Of a stretch of 64,000 bases of DNA, positions 1 to 10,065 are shown in pieces (within the stretch, counting starts at the first letter, position 1; each line of letters starts with the position of its first letter). Position numbers and translations under genes: made by a program. Source of the DNA: Streptomyces sp. AM 2-1-1 (GTDB lineage: Bacteria; Actinomycetota; Actinomycetes; Streptomycetales; Streptomycetaceae); NCBI RefSeq assembly GCF_029167645.1, contig NZ_CP119147.1, positions 2,666,001 to 2,730,000 of the forward strand, given 5' to 3'. The notes below the pieces were generated by a model. It was given only the letters and a program-made list of their open reading frames with translations, was not told the DNA's origin and did no database searches.

Positions 1-1145
1 CCGGGACGCGACTGGACCGGCTGGCACGGACGCTTTCGCCGTCCGGCTGGTACCTCCCGGTGGTGCCGGGAGACCGGCGGATCACCGTGGGCGGGGCGAT
101 CGGCTCGGACGTGCACGGCCACGACCACCGCACGGCCGGGTCGTTCACCCGGCACGTGACCGCGCTGGAGCTGCTGACGGCGGACGGATCCGTCACCACG
201 GTGCTGCCGGGCACCCCGCTCTTCGACGCCACGGCGGGCGGCCTGGGACTCACCGGGGTCGTCCTCTCGGCCACGCTCCGCTGCCGCCGGATCGCCACCC
301 CGCTGATGTGCGTGGACACCGAACGGGTGGCCGGCCTCGACGACCTGCTCGCCCGGATGGCGGGAAGCGTCACCCGCCTCCCGTACGAGAGCGCCCGGAT
401 CGACCTGACGGCACGCGGACGGGCCACCGGCCGCGCCGTGCTGGTGCGGGGCGGCCACGCGCCGCTCGACGCGCTGCCGGTCCGGGACCGGCGCGAGCCG
501 CTCGCCGCGCGGCCGGGTCTCCGCTCCGGTCTCCCCTCGCCGTCGCTGCTGCCGGCGGTGCTGCCGCCGCTGCCCTCCGTGCCCGCCTTCGCCCCGGTGG
601 GTCTGCTCGGGCGCACCGCGATGGGGCTGGTCAACGAGGTCCGCCACCGTGCGGCACCGCGGGGGCGAAGCGGTGCGCTGCGGAGCTTCGACGCCTTCTT
701 CCGCTCACCGGAGGCGTTGCCCCGCACCCCGGCCCCGGCCGGGCGGGGCGGCTTCGTGCGCTACCAGTTCACGGTGGGCCCCGGCCGGGAGGAGACGCTG
801 CGCCGGGTGGTGCGGCGGCTCTCCGGCCGGGCCTGCCCGTCCTCGGTCGCGGTGCTCGAACGGCTGGGCGCGGCCGGGCCCGGCTGGCTGTCGTTCCCGG
901 CGCCCGGCTGGTCCCTCGCCGTGGACGTGCCGGCCGGGCTGCCGGGCGTCGGACGGTTCCTGGACGGGCTGGACGACGAGGTCGCCGCCGCCGGGGGCCG
1001 GGTCGCCCTGGCCCGGGACGCGCGGCTGCGGCCGGAGCTGCTGGCCGCGATGTACCCGCGGCTGGCGGAGTTCCGCGCGCTGCGGGCCGAGACGGACCCG
1101 ACCGGCGCGTTCCGCTCCGACCTGGCGCGCCGGCTCGCGCTCTGA
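1..1145 (+). CDS. DprE1-like FAD-binding oxidoreductase, 5' end outside window
   Basis: The frame is open from base 3 with no start in the window, so the gene is truncated by the left edge. The visible part begins in an FAD-binding (PCMH type) domain with the motif TVGGAIGSDVHGHDHR, typical of DprE1, which oxidises decaprenylphosphoryl-ribose at C2' in arabinan-precursor synthesis. The C-terminal half has the ALO-like fold region and ends PTGAFRSDLARRLAL. The next gene is a DprE2-like reductase 56 nt downstream, the usual partner that completes the epimerisation. In Streptomyces the pair may act on another polyprenyl-phosphate sugar, so the substrate is inferred. Confidence 0.85.
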   Translation, partial: GTRLDRLARTLSPSGWYLPVVPGDRRITVGGAIGSDVHGHDHRTAGSFTRHVTALELLTADGSVTTVLPGTPLFDATAGGLGLTGVVLSATLRCRRIATPLMCVDTERVAGLDDLLARMAGSVTRLPYESARIDLTARGRATGRAVLVRGGHAPLDALPVRDRREPLAARPGLRSGLPSPSLLPAVLPPLPSVPAFAPVGLLGRTAMGLVNEVRHRAAPRGRSGALRSFDAFFRSPEALPRTPAPAGRGGFVRYQFTVGPGREETLRRVVRRLSGRACPSSVAVLERLGAAGPGWLSFPAPGWSLAVDVPAGLPGVGRFLDGLDDEVAAAGGRVALARDARLRPELLAAMYPRLAEFRALRAETDPTGAFRSDLARRLAL

Positions 1146-1201
1146 CGCGTCCGGCACTCCCGTACGCCCGCCCGCGCCCTCAGCCAGTCAGGAGTGTTCC
1201 C

Positions 1202-1972
1202 GTGAAGGACGCCTTCGGTGCCCCGCAGTCCCTGCTCGTCCTCGGCGGCACCTCGGAGATCGGGCTGGCCACCGCACGCCGGCTGATCGCCCTGCGCACC
1301 CGTAGGGTCCGGCTCGCCGGGCGGCCGTCCGCCGCCCTGGAGTCGGCCGCCGACGAGCTGCGGGCCCTGGGGGCCGAGGTCTCCACGGTGGAGTTCGACG
1401 CGCTGGACCCGGAGGCGCACGCGTCGGTGCTCGGCAAGGTCTTCGCCGAGGGCGACGTCGACGCGGTGCTGCTGGCCTTCGGCATCGCGGGCGACCAGGC
1501 GCGCGACGAGGAGGACCCGGCCGCCGCCGCGCTGGTGGCCCGGACCAACTACGCGGGGGCGGTCTCCGCCGGTCTGGTCTGCGCGGGGGCACTCCAGGCG
1601 CAGGGCCACGGTGCGCTGGTGGTGCTCTCCTCGGTGGCCGCCGGACGCGCCCGGCGCGCGGACTTCATCTACGGCTCCAGCAAGGCGGGGCTCGACGTCT
1701 TCGCGCAGGGGCTCGGTGACGCGCTGTACGGCACCGGGGTGCAGGTGATGGTGGTGCGCCCCGGGTTCGTACGGACCGCGCGGACGGCCGGACAGCAGGA
1801 GCCGCCGCTCGCCTCCACCCCCGAGGAGGTCGCCGAGGCGATCGTCACGGGGCTGCGCCGGGGAACGGAGACGGTGTGGGTGCCGGGCACGCTGCGGGTG
1901 GTGATGGCCGTCCTGCGCCACGTGCCGCGCCCGCTCTTCCGCCGGCTCCCCGCCGGAGGATGGACCCGCTGA
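1202..1972 (+). CDS. DprE2-like short-chain dehydrogenase
   Basis: A 256-aa SDR. The GTG start at 1202 is chosen because AGGAGTG lies just upstream and the Rossmann motif LVLGGTSEIG follows at about residues 11-20. The catalytic motif YGSSK is visible at about residues 159-163, with a serine pair (VVLSSVAAG) before it. The family reduces the 2'-keto intermediate made by DprE1 to the arabinose form, using NADH. It follows the dprE1-like gene on the same strand and is probably cotranscribed. Length and motifs fit DprE2. An SDR of other specificity cannot be excluded. Confidence 0.82.
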   Translation: MKDAFGAPQSLLVLGGTSEIGLATARRLIALRTRRVRLAGRPSAALESAADELRALGAEVSTVEFDALDPEAHASVLGKVFAEGDVDAVLLAFGIAGDQARDEEDPAAAALVARTNYAGAVSAGLVCAGALQAQGHGALVVLSSVAAGRARRADFIYGSSKAGLDVFAQGLGDALYGTGVQVMVVRPGFVRTARTAGQQEPPLASTPEEVAEAIVTGLRRGTETVWVPGTLRVVMAVLRHVPRPLFRRLPAGGWTR

Positions 1973-1999
1973 GCGGACGGGCTGCCCCGGGCGGAGGGC

Positions 2000-2494
2000 T
2001 CAGTACCCCTGTTTACGGGACCAGGAGAGCAGCCGTGCCGCGCCGGTGAGGAAGGCCGCGGACCAGGTCGCCACGAAGGCGACCACCACCCAGAGGTTCC
2101 CCGTGACCATGCCGGCGCCCAGCAGCACGAAGGAGACGACCGCCAGGAGAGCGAAGGTCCGGCGGGACCGCAGCAGCCGGCCGAGGCGGCCCGGCGTGGG
2201 CGGCGCTCCCCCGGGGGCGGCGCCGGCCCCGGAGCCGGCCGGGTGCGCGGGGGAACGGCTGTCCGGATGCGCGGGCGGCGGGCGGGACCCCGGGCGCTCC
2301 ACGGCCCGCTTCTCGGCACGCGTGCCCTCCCGCCCGTCGCCGGCCCGCTCGCCGGTGGGCCGGTGGGCCTGGACATCGCGTTCGCCCTGCACGTCGCGCC
2401 CGAACAGGACCGCTGGATCATCGGGGAAGTCGCGTGCGAGCGAGGCTTCCAGTTCCGCCAGGATCTGGCGTTCACGGCTGGAGAGCGGGACCAC
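2000..2494 (-). CDS. DUF3040 family membrane protein
   Basis: A 164-aa protein starting at GTG 2494, supported by GGAGGTGG seven bases upstream. The N-terminus VVPLSSRERQILAELEASLA is the hallmark of DUF3040, a small actinobacterial family. A basic, proline-rich middle (about residues 40-105) is followed by two hydrophobic segments (about 114-130 and 133-152), so the protein is probably membrane anchored. Function is unknown. It lies downstream of the 2'-5' RNA ligase gene on the same strand with a gap of about 140 nt, and converges on the dprE2-like gene. Confidence 0.8.
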   Translation of the reverse strand: MVPLSSRERQILAELEASLARDFPDDPAVLFGRDVQGERDVQAHRPTGERAGDGREGTRAEKRAVERPGSRPPPAHPDSRSPAHPAGSGAGAAPGGAPPTPGRLGRLLRSRRTFALLAVVSFVLLGAGMVTGNLWVVVAFVATWSAAFLTGAARLLSWSRKQGY

Positions 2495-2631
2495 GGCGGA
2501 CCACCTCCGCGACAGTGACGAGAAATGCCGTCGGTGTACCTGTGGAAATTTTCCCACTCGAACGGCCCACTGTCCTGCGGCACCCGGGGAGGCCGGGCCG
2601 CGGCGGCTCCGGGCGGCCCGGAGCCGGGGTC

Positions 2632-3228
2632 TCAGGTCCGGCCGTGCAACGAGGGCTCGTCGGCGCAGAGGCCGCCCTGGGCGGGCAGGGCCGGTGCGCC
2701 GCCGCCCGCGCCGAACGGGAATTCGTTGATCTTGCGCCAGACGCGGTCGCCGCCCTGCTCGTACAGCGCGAACGAGGAGCAGGTCCAGGCCGCCTCGTAC
2801 TCCGCGAGCTCCTCGTACGCCCGGTCCATCGCCGCCTCGTCGATGGCGTGCGCGACGGTGACGTGCGGGTGGTAGGGGAACTGGAGCTCGCGCGTCAGCG
2901 GTCCCGAGGCGTCCCGGACCCGCTTCTGCAGCCAGGCGCAGGAGGAGGCGCCCTCGACGACCCGGACGTAGACGACGGGCGAGAGCGGGCGGAAGGTACC
3001 GGTCCCGCAGAGCCGCATCGGGAACGGCCGGCAGTCCGCCGCGATCCGGGCGAGGTACGCCTCGGCGGCGGGCACGTCGACCGCCTTCGCCTCGGTCGGC
3101 GGCAAGAGGGTCACGTGCGTGGGGATGCCGTGCGCGGCCGGGTCCCCGAAGCCGGCACGTCGCTGCTGCAGCAGCGTGCCGAAGGGCTCCGGGACCGCGA
3201 TCGAAACGCCGAGCGTTACGGTCCCCAC
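2632..3228 (-). CDS. 2'-5' RNA ligase family protein (2H phosphoesterase)
   Basis: A 198-aa protein. GTG 3228 is chosen over an upstream in-frame ATG because GAGGAG lies six bases before it. The two signature HxT/S motifs of the 2H phosphoesterase superfamily are visible as HVTLLPP (about residue 38) and HVTVAHA (about residue 121). Relatives hydrolyse or ligate 2',3'-cyclic phosphates on RNA or nucleotides, and the physiological substrate is unknown. It sits downstream of trpS on the same strand, possibly read with it. Confidence 0.85.
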   Translation of the reverse strand: MGTVTLGVSIAVPEPFGTLLQQRRAGFGDPAAHGIPTHVTLLPPTEAKAVDVPAAEAYLARIAADCRPFPMRLCGTGTFRPLSPVVYVRVVEGASSCAWLQKRVRDASGPLTRELQFPYHPHVTVAHAIDEAAMDRAYEELAEYEAAWTCSSFALYEQGGDRVWRKINEFPFGAGGGAPALPAQGGLCADEPSLHGRT

Positions 3229-3359
3229 GTCGTTCTCCTCTGTCGTCGATCGATGGTGCTCGATGACCGCGCGCGCCGGGCGCCGCGGCACCGGCGGTCC
3301 CACGGGCCACCGTCGCAAGTGTGCCGCGCGGTGCCGTGCTCCCGCCAGGGTCCTTCGAC

Positions 3360-4385
<1,026 letters not shown>

Positions 4386-4607
4386 TCAGGTACGCGGGCG
4401 ATCTCCGGCAGCCGGTACGCCCCGTTCTCCGGCGGGCCCGGCGTGCGGGCGGGCGGGCACGCCGGTGCGGCGGGGGTTTCCCGGCCCGCACGACGACGGA
4501 ACGATACAAAGTGGGCACGGCGCCCGCCCGGCCGGCCCGTACGCCTTCCTTCCGACCCGTACCTCCGCTGTTCCGCCCGCCCGCGCCGCACGACGAACGG
4601 AGACCCC

Positions 4608-5816
4608 GTGTCGACCACGGAGAACGCCCTCGCCTCCACCGAGGCCCACAGCGCGCACAACTACCACCCGCTTCCCGTCGTCGTCGCGACGGCGGACGGG
4701 GCGTGGATGACCGACGTGGAGGGACGCCGCTACCTCGACCTGCTGGCCGGGTACTCGGCGCTCAACTTCGGTCACCGCAACCGCCGGCTGATCGACGTCG
4801 CGAAGGCCCAGCTGGACCGGGTGACGCTCACCTCGCGGGCGTTCCACCACGACCGGTTCGCCGCGTTCTGCGCGGAACTCGCGGAGCTGTGCGGCATGGA
4901 GATGGTGCTGCCGATGAACACCGGTGCGGAGGCGGTGGAGACCGCCGTGAAGACCGCGCGGAAGTGGGGGTACACCGTGAAGGGCGTCCCGGACGGGATG
5001 GCCAAGATCATCGTCGCGGCGGACAACTTCCACGGCCGCACCACCACGATCGTCAGCTTCTCCACGGACCCCGAGGCGCGCGCGGACTACGGGCCGTACA
5101 CCCCGGGTTTCGAGATCGTGCCGTACGGCGACCTCACCGCGATGCGCGAGGCGATGACGGAGAACACCGTGGCGGTGCTGCTGGAGCCGATCCAGGGCGA
5201 GGCCGGGGTGCTGGTGCCGCCGGAGGGCTACCTCGCCGGGGTCCGTGAGCTGACCCGGGAGCGGAACGTGCTCTTCGTCGCGGACGAGATCCAGTCGGGT
5301 CTCGGCCGCACCGGGCGGACCTTCGCGTGCGAGCACGAGGGCGTGGTGCCGGACATGTACGTGCTGGGCAAGGCGCTGGGCGGCGGGGTGGTGCCGGTGT
5401 CGGCGGTGGTCTCCTCGGCGGCGGTGCTGGGGGTGTTCCGGCCGGGGGAGCACGGCTCGACGTTCGGCGGCAACCCGCTGGCGTGCGCGGTGGCCCTGGA
5501 GGTGATCGCGATGCTGCGGACCGGCGAGTACCAGGCCCGGGCGGCCGAGCTGGGCGCCCACCTCCACCGCGAGCTGGGCCGGTTGGTGGGCGGCGGGGCG
5601 GTGGACGCGGTGCGCGGGCGAGGGCTGTGGGCCGGAGTGGACGTCGCCCCCGCGCTGGGCGGCGGCCGGGAGATCTCGGAGCGGCTGATGGAGCGGGGTG
5701 TCCTGGTGAAGGACACCCACGGCTCCACGATCCGGATCGCGCCCCCGCTGGTGATCGGCCGGGAGGACCTGGACTGGGGGCTCGACCAGCTCCGGGCGGT
5801 GCTCGGCGAGGAGTAG
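4608..5816 (+). CDS. rocD: Ornithine--oxo-acid transaminase
   Basis: A 402-aa class III PLP-dependent aminotransferase that converts ornithine and 2-oxoglutarate to glutamate semialdehyde. Start GTG 4608 has GGAGA eight bases upstream. Family landmarks are HNYHPLPVV at the N-terminus, NTGAEAVETA, the VADEIQSGLGRTG segment, and the PLP-lysine motif VLGKALGGGVVPVSA. The C-terminus HGSTIRIAPPLVI is typical. It is monocistronic by context: divergent from trpS and closed by a strong hairpin. Acetylornithine and GABA transaminases are relatives, but the residue pattern best fits RocD. Confidence 0.92.
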   Translation: MSTTENALASTEAHSAHNYHPLPVVVATADGAWMTDVEGRRYLDLLAGYSALNFGHRNRRLIDVAKAQLDRVTLTSRAFHHDRFAAFCAELAELCGMEMVLPMNTGAEAVETAVKTARKWGYTVKGVPDGMAKIIVAADNFHGRTTTIVSFSTDPEARADYGPYTPGFEIVPYGDLTAMREAMTENTVAVLLEPIQGEAGVLVPPEGYLAGVRELTRERNVLFVADEIQSGLGRTGRTFACEHEGVVPDMYVLGKALGGGVVPVSAVVSSAAVLGVFRPGEHGSTFGGNPLACAVALEVIAMLRTGEYQARAAELGAHLHRELGRLVGGGAVDAVRGRGLWAGVDVAPALGGGREISERLMERGVLVKDTHGSTIRIAPPLVIGREDLDWGLDQLRAVLGEE

Positions 5817-5864
5817 GGGCGGGGCGCCGGACCGGTCGACGGACCGGCCCGGCGCCCCCGCCCC
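5815..5864. terminator. Bidirectional hairpin terminator between rocD and the GH9 gene
   Basis: A GC-rich inverted repeat of about 16-17 bp per arm with one bulged base lies exactly between two converging genes (rocD stop at 5816, GH9 stop at 5872). There is no T run, as is common in Streptomyces. Confidence 0.7.
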
Positions 5865-5871
5865 TGGGGGC

Positions 5872-8577
5872 CTACGCGGTGGTGCAGGCGTGTCCGGCGA
5901 GCTTGAAGACGGCCGGGTCGGCTCCCGCCGGTCCGGTGGTGTTGAAGCCGAAGTCGGCGACCGCCCCGGGGGCGAGCGTCCGGTTCCACTCCAGCGGCGT
6001 CGCCGTGACCGTACGGCCGTTCTGGACGAGCGTCGCGCTCCAGGTCTGGCCGACCCGCTGCCCGCCCGGGAAGAGCCAGCTCAGCTGCCAGGCGGGGAGG
6101 GCGGTGCGGCCGGTGTTGCGGACCCGCACGGTGACGGTCGAGCCGCCGGTCCAGGCGTGCGCGGCGTAGGAGACCCGGCAGACCCGGTCGGCGCGCTCGG
6201 CCGCCGTACGTCCGTCGCCCGCGTCGTCCAGGTAGGAGGCGATGTAGGCGAGCGGCGCGTTCCAGTTGATGGTGACCTCGTTGGTGGCCCAGGAGCCGTT
6301 GTCGTCGAGGTAGCAGAGGGCCGGGGCGCAGCCGCCGAGCTTCTCGGCGGCCACCGGGTCACCGGCGGCGACGGCCGTCGCATTGGGTCCGCCGGCCACC
6401 GTGCCGGGGGGCGGGTGCGGCAGGTCGGGGTTGCTCTGGTGGGCCCAGAAGCGGTGGTGCTGGTTCTTCGAGTCGCGCTCGCCGTAGCCGGTGACGTACG
6501 ACTGGTTGAGCGGGTTGCGGCCGAAGAGGTAGTCCGCGCCGCGCAGGATCGCCTGCTGGTAGGCGGGTTCGCCGGTGAGGTCGTGGGCGACGGCGAGCAC
6601 CACCATGTTGTTGAGCACCTGGCTGTTGGAGCCCCAGGCGTAGTCCTCTCCGGGCGGGGAGTAGGGCAGCCCGTAGAGCTCGGCGCGCGACTGGGCGGCG
6701 TACCGGTCGGCTCCGGCGGTCACGACCGCGCGGACGCCGGCGAGCTGGGCGGTGGTCAGGTCGTTGGGGACGCTGGCGAGGGTGAGCGCGCCGAGTCCGG
6801 CGGTGGAGCCCCAGGAGATCCCTCCGCCGGCGGAGAAGATCTTGTCGGCGTCGCCGTGGAGGGGGGAGGCGAGCAGCGCGGAGCGGTAGGCCGCGTCGCC
6901 GGTGCTGGTGAAGAGTTCGGCGGCGGCCCAGTAGAACTCGTCGGTCACGTCGTTGTCGCTGTACGTCCCGCCGCCGGTGCCGTCCGCCGGGTCGGCGTAG
7001 ACGGCCGGGTGCGCGGTGGCGGCTTTCCAGGCGGTGGTCGCGGCGCGCAGGCAGCGGTCCGCGAACTCCCGGTCGTACGGGGCGAAGAGGCGGGCGCACT
7101 GGGCGCCGGTCGCGGCGAGGTTGAGCGTCGCGGCGGTCGACGGGGCGTGCAGTTGGCGAGGTTGCGGGTCGAGGTCGGGGCGGGTCGGGATGCCGGTCCA
7201 GGCGGCGTCGTGCACCTTGTGGTGGACCATGCCCGCGAGCGGTTTCCCGGCCGGGACCTGCATGCGGATGAGGAAGTCCAGCTCCCAGCGCGCCTCGTCG
7301 AGGATGTCCGGGACGTCGTTGCCGCGCTCGGGGACGCGCTGCGTGCCGTCACCCAGCTCGGCGCCCTCGGCGTCGGCCGCGGTCAGGGTCCGCTCGTACG
7401 TGGACATCAGCTGGGCCACCGAAATGCCGCCATTGACCACGTACTTGCCGTGGTCGCCCGCGTCGTACCAGCCGCCCGAGACGTCGAGGCGGTAGTCGCA
7501 GACGCCGGGGACACAGGGCACGTCGGTGTCGCCCTGGTTGGGAGCGGTGCCGGCGTGTCCGGCCGGGCGGGCGTACTCCTCGCCGACGAGGTCCGCCTCG
7601 ATCGGGGTGCCGCTGCGGTTGTGGTAGAAGTACGCGAGCGCGTCGGAGCGCAGCCCGTCGTAGAGGTCGGCGCGCACCGAGAACGCCTCGCTGACCTGCC
7701 CGTCGACATCCACCGTGTAGCCGTCCCCGACGGTGGTGAGGGCGCTGAAGTCGAAGGTGTGGACGCGCTGCCGGGAGGTCGGGTCCTCGCCGCCCGGGAC
7801 GGTCGTTCCGGTGGCGGCGGTGGATCCGTCGGCGGCCTTCACCGTCCAGGTCAGCGGCGCGTCGGCGTCCGTCACCACCGTGCCGCCCTTGGTGCCGTAC
7901 GGGAGGTAGCCGACCTGGTTGACGCGGACCGGGGAGCCGGTGTCCGGGACGTAGACGGGCGGTTCGGCGCCGCCGCGCAGCGACACGTCGTCGAGGCAGA
8001 AGGTGGTGGCCCGCTCACCGCCGCCGATCTGGAGGGCGACCTGCGCGGCCGGCCGGTCGGCGGAGGCGGTGAAGGCGTGGGTGACCGTCACCGGGTCCGC
8101 CCCGACCGGGTCGGCGGTGGCGAGTTCGGTGGTCCAGGGCTCGACGGCCTCCTGGACGCGGGTCTGCACGGTGAGCGGCGCGGTGGAGGTCGCGGTGTAG
8201 CTGAGGAGGTACGTCTCCCCCGCCACGAGCGGGACGTCGTTCTGCCCCACGATCACGTCCCAGGCGTTGGCGGTGCCGGCCGGGACGTCGGCGCAGAGGC
8301 GACCGTCGGTGACCGTCCCCGTGGTGTTCGCCGTCCACCACCAGGGCGCGGTGCCGGCGGAGAAGTCGCCGTTGGTGATCTGCTCGGCGCCGGGGGCGGG
8401 CTCGGCCCCCTCACCGGGCGCGTCGGCGGCCGCGGCGCCGGGCGCCGCGAGCATCGCGGCGAGCAGGGCGACGGCGGCCGTCACGCCGAACGTCCTTGCC
8501 GCGGTGCGGGCTTGGCGGCGTGAGGAGTGCACGGGCAGGGGGTGCGAAGGGCGGGGGCGCGGAGGTGGGGCGTTCAC
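5872..8577 (-). CDS. Secreted glycoside hydrolase family 9 cellulase with CBM4/9, Ig-like and CBM2 modules
   Basis: A 901-aa exported enzyme. The GTG start at 8577 follows AAAGGTG. Residues 1-51 form a twin-arginine-like signal (SSRRQARTAARTF, hydrophobic core, AAPGAAAADA cleavage region). Modules in order: a CBM4/9-type module (about 60-195), a cellulase N-terminal Ig-like domain (about 207-295, PVRVNQVGYLP), the GH9 catalytic domain (about 300-790) with WYDAGDHGKYVVNGG and the later NPLNQSYVTG...HHR region, and a C-terminal CBM2 (about 798-901, two Cys: VCRVSY and HACTTA). Family members are endoglucanases or processive cellulases. A CebR-type operator lies 56 bp upstream of the start, indicating cellobiose induction. 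Confidence 0.93.
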   Translation of the reverse strand: MNAPPPRPRPSHPLPVHSSRRQARTAARTFGVTAAVALLAAMLAAPGAAAADAPGEGAEPAPGAEQITNGDFSAGTAPWWWTANTTGTVTDGRLCADVPAGTANAWDVIVGQNDVPLVAGETYLLSYTATSTAPLTVQTRVQEAVEPWTTELATADPVGADPVTVTHAFTASADRPAAQVALQIGGGERATTFCLDDVSLRGGAEPPVYVPDTGSPVRVNQVGYLPYGTKGGTVVTDADAPLTWTVKAADGSTAATGTTVPGGEDPTSRQRVHTFDFSALTTVGDGYTVDVDGQVSEAFSVRADLYDGLRSDALAYFYHNRSGTPIEADLVGEEYARPAGHAGTAPNQGDTDVPCVPGVCDYRLDVSGGWYDAGDHGKYVVNGGISVAQLMSTYERTLTAADAEGAELGDGTQRVPERGNDVPDILDEARWELDFLIRMQVPAGKPLAGMVHHKVHDAAWTGIPTRPDLDPQPRQLHAPSTAATLNLAATGAQCARLFAPYDREFADRCLRAATTAWKAATAHPAVYADPADGTGGGTYSDNDVTDEFYWAAAELFTSTGDAAYRSALLASPLHGDADKIFSAGGGISWGSTAGLGALTLASVPNDLTTAQLAGVRAVVTAGADRYAAQSRAELYGLPYSPPGEDYAWGSNSQVLNNMVVLAVAHDLTGEPAYQQAILRGADYLFGRNPLNQSYVTGYGERDSKNQHHRFWAHQSNPDLPHPPPGTVAGGPNATAVAAGDPVAAEKLGGCAPALCYLDDNGSWATNEVTINWNAPLAYIASYLDDAGDGRTAAERADRVCRVSYAAHAWTGGSTVTVRVRNTGRTALPAWQLSWLFPGGQRVGQTWSATLVQNGRTVTATPLEWNRTLAPGAVADFGFNTTGPAGADPAVFKLAGHACTTA

Positions 8578-8632
8578 CGGGACACCTTTCGTCTTGCGTT
8601 CGTCGTTGCGTCGGCAGGCTGCGGGCGCCAGA

Positions 8633-8646
8633 TGGGAGCGCTCCCA
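8633..8646 (-). promoter_or_regulatory. CebR-type operator upstream of the GH9 cellulase
   Basis: The perfect 14-bp palindrome TGGGAGCGCTCCCA equals the known streptomycete CebR binding site. CebR is the LacI-family repressor released by cellobiose or cellotriose. It lies 56 bp upstream of the cellulase start. The adjoining region up to 9551 holds no convincing gene: only a 27-bp tandem repeat (8817-8897) and an inverted repeat (9414-9440). Confidence 0.93.
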
Positions 8647-8816
8647 TAAGGCGGGCCCATTGTGCGGTCCGGGCCGACGATTCCGCCAGGGTCATGACAG
8701 AACTAAGGCGCGGGAGGGTTCACCGGTGTGCCCCGGACGCCTTCACCGGAGACGGACGATGCAGCGCCGGTGGCCTCGCGGCGGGCCACCGGTTCGCCGG
8801 GCGCGGGGACCGCGGG

Positions 8817-8897
8817 GGGGGGACGCGAGCGCGGGGACGGGCAGGGGGGACGCGAGCGCGGGGACGGGCAGGGGGGACGCGAGCGCGGGGACGGGCA
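8817..8897. repeat. Three tandem copies of a 27-bp G-rich unit
   Basis: Three identical 27-bp units begin at 8817, 8844 and 8871, each starting with six G and containing ACGCGAGCGCGGGGACGGG. The period is a multiple of three and would encode a RERGDGQGG repeat on the plus strand, but no start, RBS or conserved context supports translation. The region sits in the long gap between the GH9 gene and the small gene at 9552. Confidence 0.85.
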
Positions 8898-9413
8898 GGG
8901 TGGTCGGGCGTCAGGCGAGCCGGGGGCCCAGGGCGCATCGGGGGCGCGGGCGACCCGGGCGGCGCCCCGTTCGCCGGGCGGTGACCGTCAGCCGAGGGCG
9001 GCGGCTCGGCGCCCGGGGTGAGGAGGCCGGCCATCGCCCCGTAAGGGCGTGCCGCGCCGAGCAGGAGGTGGCGGATCGTGGCGCTCGCCCGAGCTCCGCG
9101 GTCGAGCGCCCCGCTCCCGCGCGCGAAGCATCTCCCCGAGCCGTGGAAGAGGCGCCGATCGCCCCTTCGTCAACCGGCCGCCCGACTTTCATCCTTCCGC
9201 TCCGGACCCCTGCTCCCACCGTCCGGACCGGGCACCGCGACGACGCCGACGGGGTCCGGGCCCGCACATCCGCGTACATCCGGACCACATAGCTATGAGG
9301 CGGACTCGATTTCCATACCAACTGGCCCGTTTCTGCCACACTCTGGGGCTGTCCCGTAATCCGAGGTGAATCGGTGCGCGGCGCCGGACGAAGCGCATCG
9401 CACGGTCGACGGG

Positions 9414-9440
9414 CGTCCGCATACTGCATGTATGCGGACG
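9414..9440. promoter_or_regulatory. 11-bp inverted repeat upstream of the small gene at 9552
   Basis: CGTCCGCATAC and its exact complement are separated by TGCAT. The element is 111 bp upstream of the start at 9552 and in locally less GC-rich DNA, so an operator is plausible. The cognate regulator is unknown. Confidence 0.5.
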
Positions 9441-9551
9441 TTCCGGCAGTGCGGCGAGGTGCCGTCACCGTCGTCGCGCACCCGCCAGGGAGTACGGGAC
9501 AGCCCTCGGGCATCCCGTAGAGCACCCCCGGGTGCGGAGAGGACGAGAAGA

Positions 9552-9785
9552 GTGAGCGGCAAGAGCGGCGAACCCGCCGTCGGAGCACTGGTGGTGGACG
9601 CGTCACGCCCGAGCGTGATCGGCGAGTTCCGGGGCGCCTCGGGCCCCTACTGGCAACTGCGCCCGGTGACCGGCGGGGCCGAGTGGCAGGCCGATCCGGA
9701 GCATGTCCGGTTCGCGAATCCGGCCGAACGGCTGCGCGCCGAGAACGCGCGGTGCAACGCGCGGAGCCGGGGCGAGCGACTGTGA
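9552..9785 (+). CDS. Small conserved hypothetical protein (paralogue of 15821-16078)
   Basis: A 77-aa protein starting at GTG 9552, with the weak RBS GAGAAGA. Its core GALVVDASRPSVIGEFRGASGPYWQLRPV and C-terminal AERLRAENARCNARSRGERL match the 85-aa product at 15821-16078 almost residue for residue (G-EFRG-SGPYW--RPV-GG-EW). Such proteins are common in Streptomyces next to XRE-DUF5753/DUF397 genes. Here that neighbour is absent and an ATP-grasp gene follows 280 nt downstream. There is no signal peptide or recognisable catalytic motif. Function unknown. Confidence 0.75.
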   Translation: MSGKSGEPAVGALVVDASRPSVIGEFRGASGPYWQLRPVTGGAEWQADPEHVRFANPAERLRAENARCNARSRGERL

Positions 9786-9950
9786 CTCGAGGGCGCGGGC
9801 CCTCTGGGGACGGCCCGCGCCCCACGCCCGGCACCTCCCGCGCCCCGGCCCGGCCGACGGGCCCCGACCCCCTCTCTCACGGGTGCAACATGGCCGTTCC
9901 GGTGAGGAGTCCACGTTCCCCGCGTTAGATTTCTGCCGATCCGGGTCCGG

Positions 9951-10040
9951 GAGCCGGCCCGGATGCCGGAGCCGGTCCGGATGCCGGAGCCGGCCCGGAT
10001 GCCGGCGCCGGTCCGGGTGCCGGAGCCGGTCCGGGTGCCG
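9951..10040. repeat. Five tandem 18-bp units directly before the ATP-grasp gene
   Basis: Units start at 9951, 9969, 9987, 10005 and 10023 with small substitutions. Each has the form GAGCCGG(C/T)CCGG(A/G)TGCCG. The array ends 25 bp before the chosen start of the ATP-grasp gene, so it probably lies in the 5' untranslated region or promoter. It could instead be a degenerate coding extension (18 bp is six codons). Confidence 0.85.
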
Positions 10041-10065
10041 GATCGGGATGAACGGGCGGGGAGAC

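Noticed and set aside
8720..9034. Overlapping open frames on both strands across the 27-bp repeats
   Set aside because: They arise from high G+C and the tandem repeat; no start signal or homology supports translation.
9951..10040. Possible CRISPR array
   Set aside because: The units are adjacent 18-bp tandem repeats without unique spacers and no cas genes are present.
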